From contig NZ_JAHWXO010000011.1 in assembly GCF_019857205.1 (NCBI RefSeq), positions 38,099 to 102,098 of the forward strand: a DNA stretch of 64,000 nt. The letters run 5' to 3'. Source of the stretch: Qipengyuania pacifica. GTDB lineage: Bacteria; Pseudomonadota; Alphaproteobacteria; Sphingomonadales; Sphingomonadaceae. Positions 55,267-64,000 of this stretch are shown one piece after another. The translations under genes and the position numbers were made by a program. The notes beneath the pieces were generated by a model. The model had not been told where the DNA came from. It searched no databases and saw only the letters and a program-made list of their open reading frames with translations. Numbering within the stretch: position 1 is the stretch's first letter; every line of letters begins with the position of its first letter.

Positions 55267-55803
55267 ATGCCCATGTTGCTCACTGCCACCCTCTCGCTTT
55301 TGCTCATGCAGCAAGCTCCTTCAGAAAATGTCGACTGGGATGCCGAATTCGGCGTCGAAGAGGTCGAACGCGATCCTGCAACCGGGGAAATTCCCGTCGA
55401 ACCTTACGAGCAGAACAATGAAAACGCCGGCGCCAAGCCATTCACCGGCGATGACATGGCTGAAACGTTCGGCGGCCGTGACGGCATCCGCCAGATCGCC
55501 GAAAGGTTCGTCGAGATCAATTTCGCCGATCCGCGCATTCAGGGCATATTCGCCGGCCACGACGAAGTCCGATTGCGGCGCACGATTTTCGAACAGTTCT
55601 GTTACATCCTGAACGCTGGCTGCGACTATACCGGACGCGATATGAAAAGCTCTCACGAAGGGCTTGGATCGCGCAAGGCTGACCTCAATGCCATAGTTGA
55701 GAACCTCCAGCAGGCGATGCGGGAACAGGATGTGCCGTTCGCCGCCCAGAACCGTTTCCTGTCCAAACTGGCACCGATGAGCAGGGACGTCATCAACCGC
55801 TAA
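55267..55803 (+). CDS. Exported group 1 truncated haemoglobin
   Basis: 178 residues. A short signal peptide (MPMLLTATLSLLLMQQA) precedes an acidic linker (~20-60). The 2-over-2 globin fold (~65-178) has FGGRDGIRQIAERFVE (B helix region), a FCYILNAGCDYTGRDM stretch and the proximal His130 in SSHEGLG. Group 1 truncated globins bind O2 or NO; export to the periplasm is uncommon. It is 5 bp downstream of the DUF3034 gene. Confidence 0.85.
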   Translation: MPMLLTATLSLLLMQQAPSENVDWDAEFGVEEVERDPATGEIPVEPYEQNNENAGAKPFTGDDMAETFGGRDGIRQIAERFVEINFADPRIQGIFAGHDEVRLRRTIFEQFCYILNAGCDYTGRDMKSSHEGLGSRKADLNAIVENLQQAMREQDVPFAAQNRFLSKLAPMSRDVINR

Positions 55804-55875
55804 AGGGCTGGACACAAAAGGTCGCAAGGCCCACCCGTTAGCGATGGTCGGTATTATGCGAGACGAAGAAAACTC

Positions 55876-56748
55876 ATGAGCGATTGGACGATCGGCATCA
55901 TCGGGGGATCGGGGCTCTATGCCATGGATGCCCTCGAAGATGCGCATTGGATCCCGGTTCAATCGCCTTGGGGCGAGCCGTCCGATGAAATCCTGTGCGG
56001 CAAAATCGGGCATGTTCGCGTCCGCTTTCTGCCGCGGCACGGACGCGGGCACCGTCTGGCCCCTTCTACCGTCAATGCACAGGCGAACATTGATGCGCTA
56101 AAACGCGCGGGCTGCACCGACATCCTTGCCGTGAGCGCAGTCGGATCGCTTTCGGAAGAACTTTCTCCGGGCCGGTTCGTCACCATCGATCAGTTTATCG
56201 ACAACACCCGCGGGCGCCCATCGAGCTTCTTCGGAGATGGATTCGTTGCCCATGTGTCGATGGCCGACCCGGTGTGCCCACGGCTGTCGAAACACGCTGC
56301 AAAGGCCGTTGCCACCGCTGGCGGTGAATGTGCGCAGGGCGCGACCTATGTCGCTATCGAGGGCCCGCAATTTTCCACTCGTGCCGAAAGCCGCCTGTAT
56401 CGGCATTGGGGTGCCGAAGTGATCGGAATGACCGCCATGCCCGAAGCCCGGCTCGCTCGCGAAGCGGAACTGCCCTATGCCCTTCTGGCCATGGTTACCG
56501 ACTACGACAGCTGGAAGGACGATGCCGAGACGGTGGACGTTGCACAGGTGGTCGAGCAGATGCGCGGCAACGCGAAACTGGCAAGGAAAGCGATCGAAGC
56601 TTTTTGCAAAGGCCTGCCAAAGAAACGTAGCCCGTCCCCCATCGATCATGCCCTTACCGACGCCGTCATCACCGCGCCCGAAAGACATGACAAGGCTGTA
56701 CTTGCCAAGCTCGACGCAGTTGCAGGGCGGTTGTTTCGGCAGGGATGA
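55876..56748 (+). CDS. mtnP: S-methyl-5'-thioadenosine phosphorylase
   Basis: 290 residues, purine nucleoside phosphorylase fold. The N-terminus IGIIGGSGLYAMDAL, FLPRHGRGHRLAPSTVN (phosphate site) and EGPQFSTRAESRLYR match MTAP. It releases adenine and methylthioribose phosphate for methionine salvage in the cytoplasm. Its stop overlaps the glpD start by 4 bp (ATGA). Confidence 0.92.
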   Translation: MSDWTIGIIGGSGLYAMDALEDAHWIPVQSPWGEPSDEILCGKIGHVRVRFLPRHGRGHRLAPSTVNAQANIDALKRAGCTDILAVSAVGSLSEELSPGRFVTIDQFIDNTRGRPSSFFGDGFVAHVSMADPVCPRLSKHAAKAVATAGGECAQGATYVAIEGPQFSTRAESRLYRHWGAEVIGMTAMPEARLAREAELPYALLAMVTDYDSWKDDAETVDVAQVVEQMRGNAKLARKAIEAFCKGLPKKRSPSPIDHALTDAVITAPERHDKAVLAKLDAVAGRLFRQG

Positions 56749-58235
56749 CCGATAGCTACGACCTCCTCGTCATCGGCGGCGGGATCAACGGCGCCGGCAT
56801 CGCGCGGGATGCTGCAGGGCGCGGCCTGAAGGTCCTACTTGTCGAGAAGGACGATCTGGCATCGCATACATCTTCCGCCAGCACCAAGCTGGTGCATGGC
56901 GGCTTGCGCTATCTCGAACATTACGAATTCCGACTGGTCGCGGAATCCCTGCGCGAACGCGAAGTGCTGCTTCGCAATGCGCCGCATATCATCTGGCCCT
57001 TGCGTTTCGTGATGCCGCACGAGCCCAGCATGCGCCCGAAATGGATGCTGCGCCTTGGTCTTGCCCTTTACGATCGGATCGGCGGCCGAACGAGCCTGCC
57101 GAAGAGCAAGAGCGTCGATTTGCGCGTCGCCCCCCACCGCAATACCCTCCAGGGGCGGCTGAAGTCCGGTTTTGAATATTCGGATTGCTGGGTGGAAGAT
57201 TCCCGCTTGGTCGTGCTGACGGCGAAGGATGCGGAGGAGCGAGGCGCAGAAATCCGGGTTCGTACCGAATGCACCGGCCTGGAACGTAATGCGAGCAACT
57301 GGACCGCACATCTGCAAAGCGGGGCGGGGGAACGCAGCGTAACTGCGCAGGCTGTCGTCAATGCGGCTGGCCCCTTTGTCGACCGCGTAGCCGTGACCGC
57401 GCTCGGGCAAGGAACGCCAGCGCACTTGCGACTGGTGAAGGGCAGCCACATAATCCTTTCGCGTCGGTTTGCCGGAGATCATGCCTATATCTTCCAGCAA
57501 CCGGACGGGCGGATCGTCTTCGCCATACCCTACGAACGGGATTTCACACTGATCGGCACCACCGATCTCCTGTACGAAGGCGATCTTGATGACGTGGTCA
57601 TTTCTCCAAACGAAATCGCGTATCTAATCGAGGCGGCTTCGCGATATTTTTCCAGTGCGATTACCGAAGACGAGATTGTCTCGTCCTACTCTGGCGTACG
57701 TCCGCTCTACGAAGATCATGCCGCCAGCAACTCCACCGTAACCCGTGATTACGTCTTCGAACTCGATAACGAAGGCGGCGCACCGATCCTGTCGGTATAC
57801 GGCGGCAAGATCACAACGTACCGCAAGCTTGCAGAACATGCGCTGGAAAAGCTTGGGAGAGTGCTGGCCCTGCCCGGAAAAGCCTGGACCGCTAACGCCC
57901 CGCTACCTGGTGGTGACATGCCGGATGGCGATTTTGCAGCCTTCCTGTGGCGCATTAGCGAGCGCTATGAATGGCTGCCGCCGGAAATGCTCCTTCGCCT
58001 TGCACGCGCCTACGGGACGCGGATTGAAGCCGTCATCGGCTCGGCCGGGTCACTTGGGGAGCTTGGAGCGCACATGGGCGGAAATCTCTATGAGGCCGAA
58101 TTGCGCTACCTTTTCGACGCAGAATACGCGCGTACGGCGCAGGACGTATTGTGGAGACGCAGCAAACTCGGTCTCCATCTGCCTGTTGGCGCCCAGCAGG
58201 CGGTCGCAGACTGGTTTGCGGCCCAAGCCTCATAA
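56745..58235 (+). CDS. glpD: FAD-dependent glycerol-3-phosphate dehydrogenase
   Basis: 496 residues. The FAD motif is VIGGGINGAGIARDAAGRG, followed by STKLVHGGLRYLEHYEF. It oxidises glycerol-3-phosphate at the inner membrane and feeds electrons to the quinone pool. The translational overlap with mtnP links two unrelated pathways and may simply reflect gene packing. No glycerol kinase or facilitator is adjacent. Confidence 0.93.
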   Translation: MTDSYDLLVIGGGINGAGIARDAAGRGLKVLLVEKDDLASHTSSASTKLVHGGLRYLEHYEFRLVAESLREREVLLRNAPHIIWPLRFVMPHEPSMRPKWMLRLGLALYDRIGGRTSLPKSKSVDLRVAPHRNTLQGRLKSGFEYSDCWVEDSRLVVLTAKDAEERGAEIRVRTECTGLERNASNWTAHLQSGAGERSVTAQAVVNAAGPFVDRVAVTALGQGTPAHLRLVKGSHIILSRRFAGDHAYIFQQPDGRIVFAIPYERDFTLIGTTDLLYEGDLDDVVISPNEIAYLIEAASRYFSSAITEDEIVSSYSGVRPLYEDHAASNSTVTRDYVFELDNEGGAPILSVYGGKITTYRKLAEHALEKLGRVLALPGKAWTANAPLPGGDMPDGDFAAFLWRISERYEWLPPEMLLRLARAYGTRIEAVIGSAGSLGELGAHMGGNLYEAELRYLFDAEYARTAQDVLWRRSKLGLHLPVGAQQAVADWFAAQAS

Positions 58236-58329
58236 GCCGCTACGGAACAAGGACGTTTCACAAAGCTTGTAAGGGAAACACGGCAGGTCCAAGGGGCTTG
58301 CTTTAATCCTCCTTTCCTTTCGGAGTCGT

Positions 58330-61300
58330 ATGGCCCTGCACGATCCTGTCCGCCTGTCCCCCATCTCCCGCCAGTCCGTTCGCGAAGCTTACCGAGCGGA
58401 AGAAAGTACCTGTGTCGCGGAACGCATGGCACAGGCATCCGGCGCAAGCGCCAAACACTCGGAAGCAGCGCAGATAGCCATCCGGCTGATCGAGGACGCG
58501 CGCAAGCGCAAAGCCAGTGGGATCGATGCATTCCTGCAGCAATATGGCTTGGCGACGGAAGAAGGCGTAGCGCTGATGTGCCTCGCCGAAGCTCTGCTGC
58601 GTGTGCCGGATGCGGCGACGGCCGATGCGTTGATCCGGGACAAGATAGGGCACATCGATTGGGCGGAGCATATGGGCGAAAGTTCGTCCACCTTCGTTAA
58701 CGCAGCGACGTTCTCTCTGATGCTGACGGGAGAGGTTCTCGAACGCCCCGAAGAAGCGCAGAAGGGAATGGGCAAGACGCTCAAGCGTGCGGTCAATCGG
58801 CTTGGCGAACCCGTGATCCGCACGGCCACTTTGCAAGCCATGCGCATTCTCGGCGGGCAGTTTGTCTACGGTCGTACGATCGACGAAGCGCTCAAGCGTG
58901 CCAAACCAGAACGTGCAAAGGGTCTGACGCACAGCTTCGACATGCTTGGCGAAGCGGCGATGACCTACGAAGATGCCGAACGCTATCGCGTCAATTATCA
59001 CAAGGCGATCGACCGGCTGGTCCGCGAAGCGACGGGAGATGTCCGCACTTCGCCTGGTATCTCGGTCAAGCTTTCGGCACTGCACCCGAAGTACACCTTC
59101 CTCCATGCCGATCTCGCGATTGCCGATTTGCTGCCGATCGTACGCGATCTCGCCACGGCCGCACGCGATGCGAACATCCATTTCACGATCGACGCAGAAG
59201 AAGCCGACCGGCTCGAACTTTCGATGGATCTCATCGAAGCCTTGGCACGTGATGACAGTCTCTTCACCCGGCCGGACGGCAGCCGTTGGGAAGGTTTCGG
59301 CCTCGCTATCCAGGCCTATCAGAAACGCGGCGTGCCGATGGTCGACTGGGTTGCCCGCCTTGCTCGAAAGCATGACCGCAAGTTCTTCGTCCGGCTTGTG
59401 AAAGGGGCCTATTGGGACACCGAGATCAAGCTTAGCCATGTTGGCGGTTTCAAGGATTTTCCGGTGTTTACCCGCAAACTGGGTACCGATGTCAGCTACC
59501 TTGCCTGTGCGGAAAAAATGCTCGCGGCCGACGATGCAATGTATCCGGCGTTTGCAACGCATAACGCCTACACCATCGGCGCGATCAAGGCGCTTGCAGG
59601 CGAAAAGCCCCTCGAATTCCAGCGCCTGCATGGCATGGGCGAGGATGTGTACGGCGCATTGGCCCAAATGGAAGGCAACAAGCGCACGAGCGTGCGTATT
59701 TATGCGCCGACCGGGACGCACAAGGACCTGCTCGCCTATCTCGTACGGCGATTGCTGGAAAACGGCGCCAACAGCTCGTTCGTCAACCGTATGGCGGATG
59801 CAGAAGTGCCGGCAAGCGACTTGGCCACCGATCCCGTAGCCGACATGGCGGCACTCGAACCATACCGTAATCCGACGATCCCCCTGCCCGCCGACATCTT
59901 CGCAGACCGTCGCAATTCGGCAGGGATCGACCTGTCCGATCCTCTCGTACTCGAGCCTTTGCAGGAACGGTTGGCCGAACTCGAAAACAAGCACTGGGTT
60001 GCAGAGCCCACGTTCAAGTCGGGTTCCGAAGCGGAAATCGCGCCTATCAACAAGCCGCACGATCTGACTGCGGAAGTCGGAACACGGCGCGACACGCTCG
60101 ACTTCGAAGTAGAAGAGGCAATCACGCGTGCCCAGGCGATCCAGCCCGGGTGGGACCGGCTCGGCGGTGAAAAGCGCGCCGTCCTGCTCGAAGCGGCAGC
60201 AGACCTGTTCGAAGAGCACACCGACGATTTCCTCAGCCTGTGTCAGCGTGAAGCTGGCAAGACACTGATGGATGCCGTTCTGGAACTGCGCGAAGCAGTC
60301 GACTTCCTGCGGTTTTACGCCAACGAAGCACGGCGTCAGTTCACCCGCCCCATCATTCTTCCCGGACCCACCGGCGAGGAAAACCGGCTGAGCCTGCATG
60401 GTCGCGGCGTTTTTTCCTGCATCAGTCCATGGAACTTCCCGCTCGCCATTTTCATCGGCACACCTGCAGCTGCGCTGGCAGCGGGCAATACGGTCGTCGC
60501 CAAGCCTGCCGAACAGACCCCCCTGATTGCCGCACTGGCCGTGCGCCTTTGTCACGAGGCCGGCATCCCTGAGGAAGCGTTCCAGCTGCTCCCCGGAGCG
60601 GGCGAGGTCGGCGAGATGATAACGTCGGATGCACGCATTGCGGGCGTTGCCTTTACCGGCTCGACCCAGACGGCACAGGCCATCAATCGCAGCCTCGCTT
60701 CACGCGATGGCCCCATCGCGACCTTGATTGCCGAAACCGGCGGGCAAAATGCCATGATCGTCGATTCGACGGCCTTGCCTGAACAGGTCACGCGCGATGT
60801 CGTCGCATCGGCCTTCCAAAGCGCCGGACAGCGCTGTTCGGCACTGCGTGTTCTGTACATTCAAGACGACGTATACGACGAAATGCTGCGTATGATCCGC
60901 GGCGGTTTCGAAGCTCTGACGATCGGCAACCCGGAACATCTGGCGACCGATGTCGGCCCTGTGATCGATCCGGATGCGAAGTCTTCGCTCGAACGTCATA
61001 TCGCCCGGCGCAAGAAGGGTGGCCGTCCAGTGTGGCGTCGCCGCCTGCATCGCGGTGCCAACGCCGGCTGCTTTGTGGCCCCCACGATCATCGAGATGGA
61101 TTCGATCCTCGACCTCAAGCGAGAAAATTTCGGTCCGATTCTCCACGTCGTTCGATACCGTGCTGCCGATCTCGAGCGTGTGATCGAAGACATCAATTCT
61201 ACCGGTTTCGGTCTGACGATGGGTCTTCATAGCCGCAACGACGACACGCGTGCCTTTGTCGAAGCGCGGGTCAAGGTCGGCAATTTCTATGTGAACCGCA

Positions 61301-61467
61301 ACCAGATCGGCGCGGTCGTCGAAAGTCAGCCTTTCGGCGGCGAAGGACTTTCCGGCACGGGTCCGAAGGCCGGTGGCCCGCATTATGTCCAGCGCTTCGC
61401 GACGGAACGCGTCGTGTGCGTCGACACGACGGCGGCGGGCGGAAACGCCACCCTCCTTGCCAGCTAA
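58330..61467 (+). CDS. putA: Bifunctional proline dehydrogenase/L-glutamate-5-semialdehyde dehydrogenase
   Basis: 1045 residues. The proline dehydrogenase barrel covers ~130-440 (TAGEVLER region through [10 protein letters not shown] and [10 protein letters not shown]) and binds FAD. The aldehyde dehydrogenase domain (~500-1000) has catalytic Glu in AETGGQNAM and Cys in [10 protein letters not shown]. coli PutA is longer because it carries an N-terminal ribbon-helix-helix; that is absent here, so this is the short type without self-regulation. It oxidises proline to glutamate. CGGAG lies before the ATG. Confidence 0.95.
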   Translation: MALHDPVRLSPISRQSVREAYRAEESTCVAERMAQASGASAKHSEAAQIAIRLIEDARKRKASGIDAFLQQYGLATEEGVALMCLAEALLRVPDAATADALIRDKIGHIDWAEHMGESSSTFVNAATFSLMLTGEVLERPEEAQKGMGKTLKRAVNRLGEPVIRTATLQAMRILGGQFVYGRTIDEALKRAKPERAKGLTHSFDMLGEAAMTYEDAERYRVNYHKAIDRLVREATGDVRTSPGISVKLSALHPKYTFLHADLAIADLLPIVRDLATAARDANIHFTIDAEEADRLELSMDLIEALARDDSLFTRPDGSRWEGFGLAIQAYQKRGVPMVDWVARLARKHDRKFFVRLVKGAYWDTEIKLSHVGGFKDFPVFTRKLGTDVSYLACAEKMLAADDAMYPAFATHNAYTIGAIKALAGEKPLEFQRLHGMGEDVYGALAQMEGNKRTSVRIYAPTGTHKDLLAYLVRRLLENGANSSFVNRMADAEVPASDLATDPVADMAALEPYRNPTIPLPADIFADRRNSAGIDLSDPLVLEPLQERLAELENKHWVAEPTFKSGSEAEIAPINKPHDLTAEVGTRRDTLDFEVEEAITRAQAIQPGWDRLGGEKRAVLLEAAADLFEEHTDDFLSLCQREAGKTLMDAVLELREAVDFLRFYANEARRQFTRPIILPGPTGEENRLSLHGRGVFSCISPWNFPLAIFIGTPAAALAAGNTVVAKPAEQTPLIAALAVRLCHEAGIPEEAFQLLPGAGEVGEMITSDARIAGVAFTGSTQTAQAINRSLASRDGPIATLIAETGGQNAMIVDSTALPEQVTRDVVASAFQSAGQRCSALRVLYIQDDVYDEMLRMIRGGFEALTIGNPEHLATDVGPVIDPDAKSSLERHIARRKKGGRPVWRRRLHRGANAGCFVAPTIIEMDSILDLKRENFGPILHVVRYRAADLERVIEDINSTGFGLTMGLHSRNDDTRAFVEARVKVGNFYVNRNQIGAVVESQPFGGEGLSGTGPKAGGPHYVQRFATERVVCVDTTAAGGNATLLAS

Positions 61468-61526
61468 AGGCGGATAAATCGCCCCGGCCGCTTGCCCAAT
61501 GGCGGCGGCTGGGGAATCGTCCCCGT

Positions 61527-62081
61527 ATGGCGATTCTTTCCGATAAGTGGATCCGCGACAAAGCGCAGAACGAAGGCATGATCGAGCCTTTCGTCGAAGC
61601 GCAGCGTCGCGAAGGCGTGATCAGTTACGGCCTCTCGAGCTACGGCTACGATGCGCGCGTTGCTCCCGAATTCAAGATTTTCACCAATGTCGATTCTGCG
61701 GTGGTCGATCCCAAGGATTTCGCGAGCAACAGCTTCGTCGATCGCGAAACCGACATCTGCGTGATCCCGCCCAACAGTTTCGCGCTCGCCCGGACGGTCG
61801 AATATTTCCGCGTGCCGGAGGATGTTCTCGTCATCTGTCTCGGCAAGAGCACATATGCCCGGTGCGGGATCATCGTGAACGTGACACCGCTGGAACCGGG
61901 CTGGGAAGGCCATGTGACCCTGGAGTTCTCGAACACCACGCCCCTGCCAGCAAAAATCTACGCGAACGAAGGGGCGTGCCAATTCCTGTTCCTTAAAGGG
62001 AATGAACGCTGCGAAACGAGCTATAAGGATCGTGCTGGCAAATACATGGGCCAGCGCGGGGTGACGCTGCCGCGGCTTTAG
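61527..62081 (+). CDS. dcd: dCTP deaminase
   Basis: 184 residues from ATG 61527; the longer frame inside putA was rejected. Key motifs are [32 protein letters not shown] and [17 protein letters not shown], which carries the catalytic Glu. It makes dUTP from dCTP for thymidylate synthesis. Confidence 0.94.
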   Translation: MAILSDKWIRDKAQNEGMIEPFVEAQRREGVISYGLSSYGYDARVAPEFKIFTNVDSAVVDPKDFASNSFVDRETDICVIPPNSFALARTVEYFRVPEDVLVICLGKSTYARCGIIVNVTPLEPGWEGHVTLEFSNTTPLPAKIYANEGACQFLFLKGNERCETSYKDRAGKYMGQRGVTLPRL

Positions 62082-62158
62082 GCAAAGCGGCCCTGACGCT
62101 GCGTCTTTGACTCTCCCTTCGGGCACGCGCAATCATGCCGGCCGAGGAGAGAAGTGTT

Positions 62159-63334
62159 ATGGCAGATCGTGAATTCGACATCATCGTCTATGGCGCCACG
62201 GGCTATACGGGACGCCTAGTGGCAGAGCATTTCTTGCGCGAATACGGCTCGACCGTCGATGGTCCCAAATGGGCGATGGCCGGCCGCAGCTTGAGCAAGC
62301 TGGAGGCTGTCCGCGACGAGATCGGGGCACCAAAAACCATCCCGCTGGTCGTTGCCGACGCCGATGACAGAACCAGTCTCGAAGCGATGTGCAAAAGGGC
62401 CAAGGTCATCCTGACGACCGTTGGCCCTTATCAATTGTATGGCGACGGACTGGTGGCAGCCTGTGTGGCGACGGGCACGGATTACGCCGATCTCTGCGGC
62501 GAACCGGCCTGGATGCGTGAGCAGATCGACCTTCATCATGCAGTGGCCGGTAAATCCGGTTCGAGGATTACCTTCTCGTCCGGCTTCGATTCCATACCCT
62601 TCGACCTAGGCGTTCTCATGCTGCAAAAGGAAGGTATCGCCCGCCATGGCTCGCCTGCGCCGCGCGTTCGCGGCCGCGTACGCAGCATGCAAGGCACCTT
62701 TTCCGGCGGAACCGCAGCCAGCCTGACGGCGACAATGAAGGCCGCCGCAAGGAACTCGGGCATCATCAAAGTACTTAACAATCCCTTCGGCCTGACCCCG
62801 GGCTTCGATGGTCCCGACCAGCCCGGCGGAATGATCCCCCATTACGAAGACGATCTGGGCAAATGGGCCGCTCCCTTCATCATGGCGACGATCAATACCA
62901 AGAACATCCACCGCACCAACTTCCTACTCGGCCACCCGTATGGCAAAGATTTTCGTTACGACGAAATGATGCTCACCAGTCCTGGCGAAGCGGGCAAGGC
63001 CGCTGCCAATGCTGTGGTAGACATGCTCAAGAACCCGTTCGGCGCCAAGCCACCGAAACCTGGCGAAGGTCCGAGCAAGGACGAACGCGAGAACGGTCAT
63101 TACGACGTAGTGTTCATCGGCGAATGGCCGGATGGCCAGCGCCTGCACTATGGGGTGAAAGGCCGATACGATCCCGGCTATGGTTCAACCAGCCGAATGC
63201 TCGCCGAAACCGGGATCGCACTGCTTACGAGCGACGCCAAAGGGGGTGTGGGCACGCCGGGGGCATTCCTGGGCGAAGCACTGGTCGAACGCCTTCGGGA
63301 GCACGCCGCACTAACCTTTGCGGTAGAAGAGTAG
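62159..63334 (+). CDS. Saccharopine-dehydrogenase-like (trans-acting enoyl reductase family)
   Basis: 391 residues from ATG 62159, with GAGGAGAGAAG upstream. The Rossmann motif is VYGATGYTGRLVAEH near the N-terminus, followed by VGPYQLYGDGLVAAC and YADLCGEPAW. Related proteins act as trans-acting enoyl reductases in lipid or polyketide synthesis, or are of unknown role in proteobacteria. No synthase is adjacent, so function is open. Confidence 0.82.
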   Translation: MADREFDIIVYGATGYTGRLVAEHFLREYGSTVDGPKWAMAGRSLSKLEAVRDEIGAPKTIPLVVADADDRTSLEAMCKRAKVILTTVGPYQLYGDGLVAACVATGTDYADLCGEPAWMREQIDLHHAVAGKSGSRITFSSGFDSIPFDLGVLMLQKEGIARHGSPAPRVRGRVRSMQGTFSGGTAASLTATMKAAARNSGIIKVLNNPFGLTPGFDGPDQPGGMIPHYEDDLGKWAAPFIMATINTKNIHRTNFLLGHPYGKDFRYDEMMLTSPGEAGKAAANAVVDMLKNPFGAKPPKPGEGPSKDERENGHYDVVFIGEWPDGQRLHYGVKGRYDPGYGSTSRMLAETGIALLTSDAKGGVGTPGAFLGEALVERLREHAALTFAVEE

Positions 63335-63387
63335 GGAACCACATACCCTCAGGTGCTTTCAAACCATATCCAAGGGGAGAAGCATCA

Positions 63388-63867
63388 ATGGCTACCATCG
63401 CGGCGCTCATCGGGCGCATACTGCTCGGCGCACTGTTCGTCTTTGCCGGGCTCGGCAAGGTTATGGATCCGGCAGGCACGGCAGCCTACATGGAAGCGGA
63501 ATCGCCCTTCCCCGGAAGCTTGGCCCTCGCCGTCGGCGTATTCGAGATCGTTGCCGGCCTGGTTCTGGCAAGCGGCTTCATGACCCGTATCGCCAGCGTC
63601 GCATTGATTGTTTTCACGGCACTGGCCACTTTGTTCTTCCACGAACGGGTAACCGATCAGGCGCAGGCGGCAATGGCCCTTAAGAACCTGGCCGTGATCG
63701 GCGGGTTGCTCATGGTTTTTGCTTATGGTCAGGTTCGTGGCCAAGTCGGCGTATGGCGAGAACGGGACCGCGCTCATGATGCCGAAATCAAAGCAGCGCG
63801 AGCAGAAGGAAAGGCCGAGGCTACGACCACCGTAGTCCACGATGATCGTCCCACACGTCCAGCCTGA
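63388..63867 (+). CDS. DoxX family membrane protein
   Basis: 159 residues from ATG 63388, with AAGGGGAGAAG upstream. Four membrane segments fall within residues 5-120; GRILLGALFVFAGLGKVMDP is the family start. A charged, Ala-rich cytoplasmic tail (~125-159) follows. DoxX proteins are linked to quinone or thiol redox chemistry, but this one's role is unknown. Promoter and terminator are not evident; a hairpin follows at 63894-63916. Confidence 0.88.
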   Translation: MATIAALIGRILLGALFVFAGLGKVMDPAGTAAYMEAESPFPGSLALAVGVFEIVAGLVLASGFMTRIASVALIVFTALATLFFHERVTDQAQAAMALKNLAVIGGLLMVFAYGQVRGQVGVWRERDRAHDAEIKAARAEGKAEATTTVVHDDRPTRPA

Positions 63868-63893
63868 TCCAGATTGAAGTGCGCGAACGTAAC

Positions 63894-63916
63894 GTCGGCG
63901 GCTCACCACCGCCGAC
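63894..63916. terminator. Hairpin between doxX and the tRNA
   Basis: GTCGGCGG (63894-63901) and CCGCCGAC (63909-63916) pair perfectly around a 7-nt loop. There is no T-run on either side, so it is only a possible terminator for the convergent doxX or tRNA transcripts. Confidence 0.35.
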
Positions 63917-63973
63917 ATAGCACTGCGCCTGACGCGCACGCGCATGAGATACGTCTCGAATATCCGGAGAAAC

Positions 63974-64000
63974 TGGAGCGGGCGAGGCGATTCGAACGCC
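63974..64000 (-). tRNA. tRNA, probably tRNA-Gly, 3' part only
   Basis: Read on the minus strand, the sequence ends the T-arm (loop TTCGAAT), then CGCCCGC acceptor strand, U73 and CCA. U73 with a GCGGGCG-type acceptor fits tRNA-Gly. The anticodon lies beyond the window, so the identity is inferred. Confidence 0.7.

Noticed and set aside
1..64000. CRISPR arrays, rRNA genes, insertion sequences or prophage
   Set aside because: No regularly spaced repeats, rRNA-like stretches, transposases, integrases or phage structural genes were recognised.

Overview
The window looks like a chromosomal segment of an alphaproteobacterium of the order Sphingomonadales, most likely Erythrobacteraceae-like. This is inferred from high GC, dense gene packing with many ATGA/GTGA start-stop overlaps, and local gene orders (metX-metW facing hisC-tyrC, ftsE-ftsX, lptF-lptG, nhaA-terC), not from a database search. 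Most of it is core or housekeeping gene content. No insertion sequence, phage or CRISPR array was recognised.

Layout. 1-609: 3' part of a phasin with a Lys/Ala/Pro-rich tail, closed by a strong terminator. 0.8-3.6 kb: clpS and lptF-lptG. 3.7-8.4 kb: fatty-acid desaturase, GNAT-like protein, single-domain response regulator, two small exported proteins, a VOC protein and a prolyl-tRNA editing-type deacylase. 8.4-12.2 kb: metX-metW facing away from hisC-tyrC (methionine, histidine and tyrosine synthesis).

12.06-16.6 kb is the most unusual part. The 3' end of tyrC and the core of a plsC-type acyltransferase gene are each present twice, bracketing two unrelated cargo genes. One is a sulfotransferase fused to a membrane-anchored domain resembling the C-terminus of an anti-sigma factor. 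The other is a low-GC exported beta-helix protein. The complete plsC copy continues into a minus-strand ftsE-ftsX-DUF218-plsC operon.

19-24 kb: zinc-ribbon protein, tRNA-Leu(GAG), and an iron-uptake pair (TonB-dependent receptor with five 28-residue repeats at its N-terminus, plus a PepSY membrane protein). 24-29.2 kb: envelope glycan genes (nucleotidyltransferase, flippase, CDP-glycerol glycerophosphotransferase-like protein, GT4 glycosyltransferase, HAD phosphatase). 29.2-35.7 kb: TetR regulator diverging from a complete RND efflux operon. 35.7-41 kb: SLC13-type permease, nhaA-terC, a DUF465 protein and a LysR regulator. 41-46.6 kb: a second complete RND operon. 46.7-51.2 kb: catalase and a phosphoenolpyruvate-carboxylase-family protein lacking several catalytic motifs.

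51.3-55.8 kb: a possible sensory module. A GGDEF/EAL protein and an exported cupredoxin are on one strand, with a DUF3034 outer-membrane protein and an exported truncated globin diverging from them. 55.9-63.9 kb: MTA phosphorylase, glpD, putA without the DNA-binding domain, dcd, a saccharopine-dehydrogenase-like reductase and a DoxX protein. The window ends inside a minus-strand tRNA, probably tRNA-Gly.
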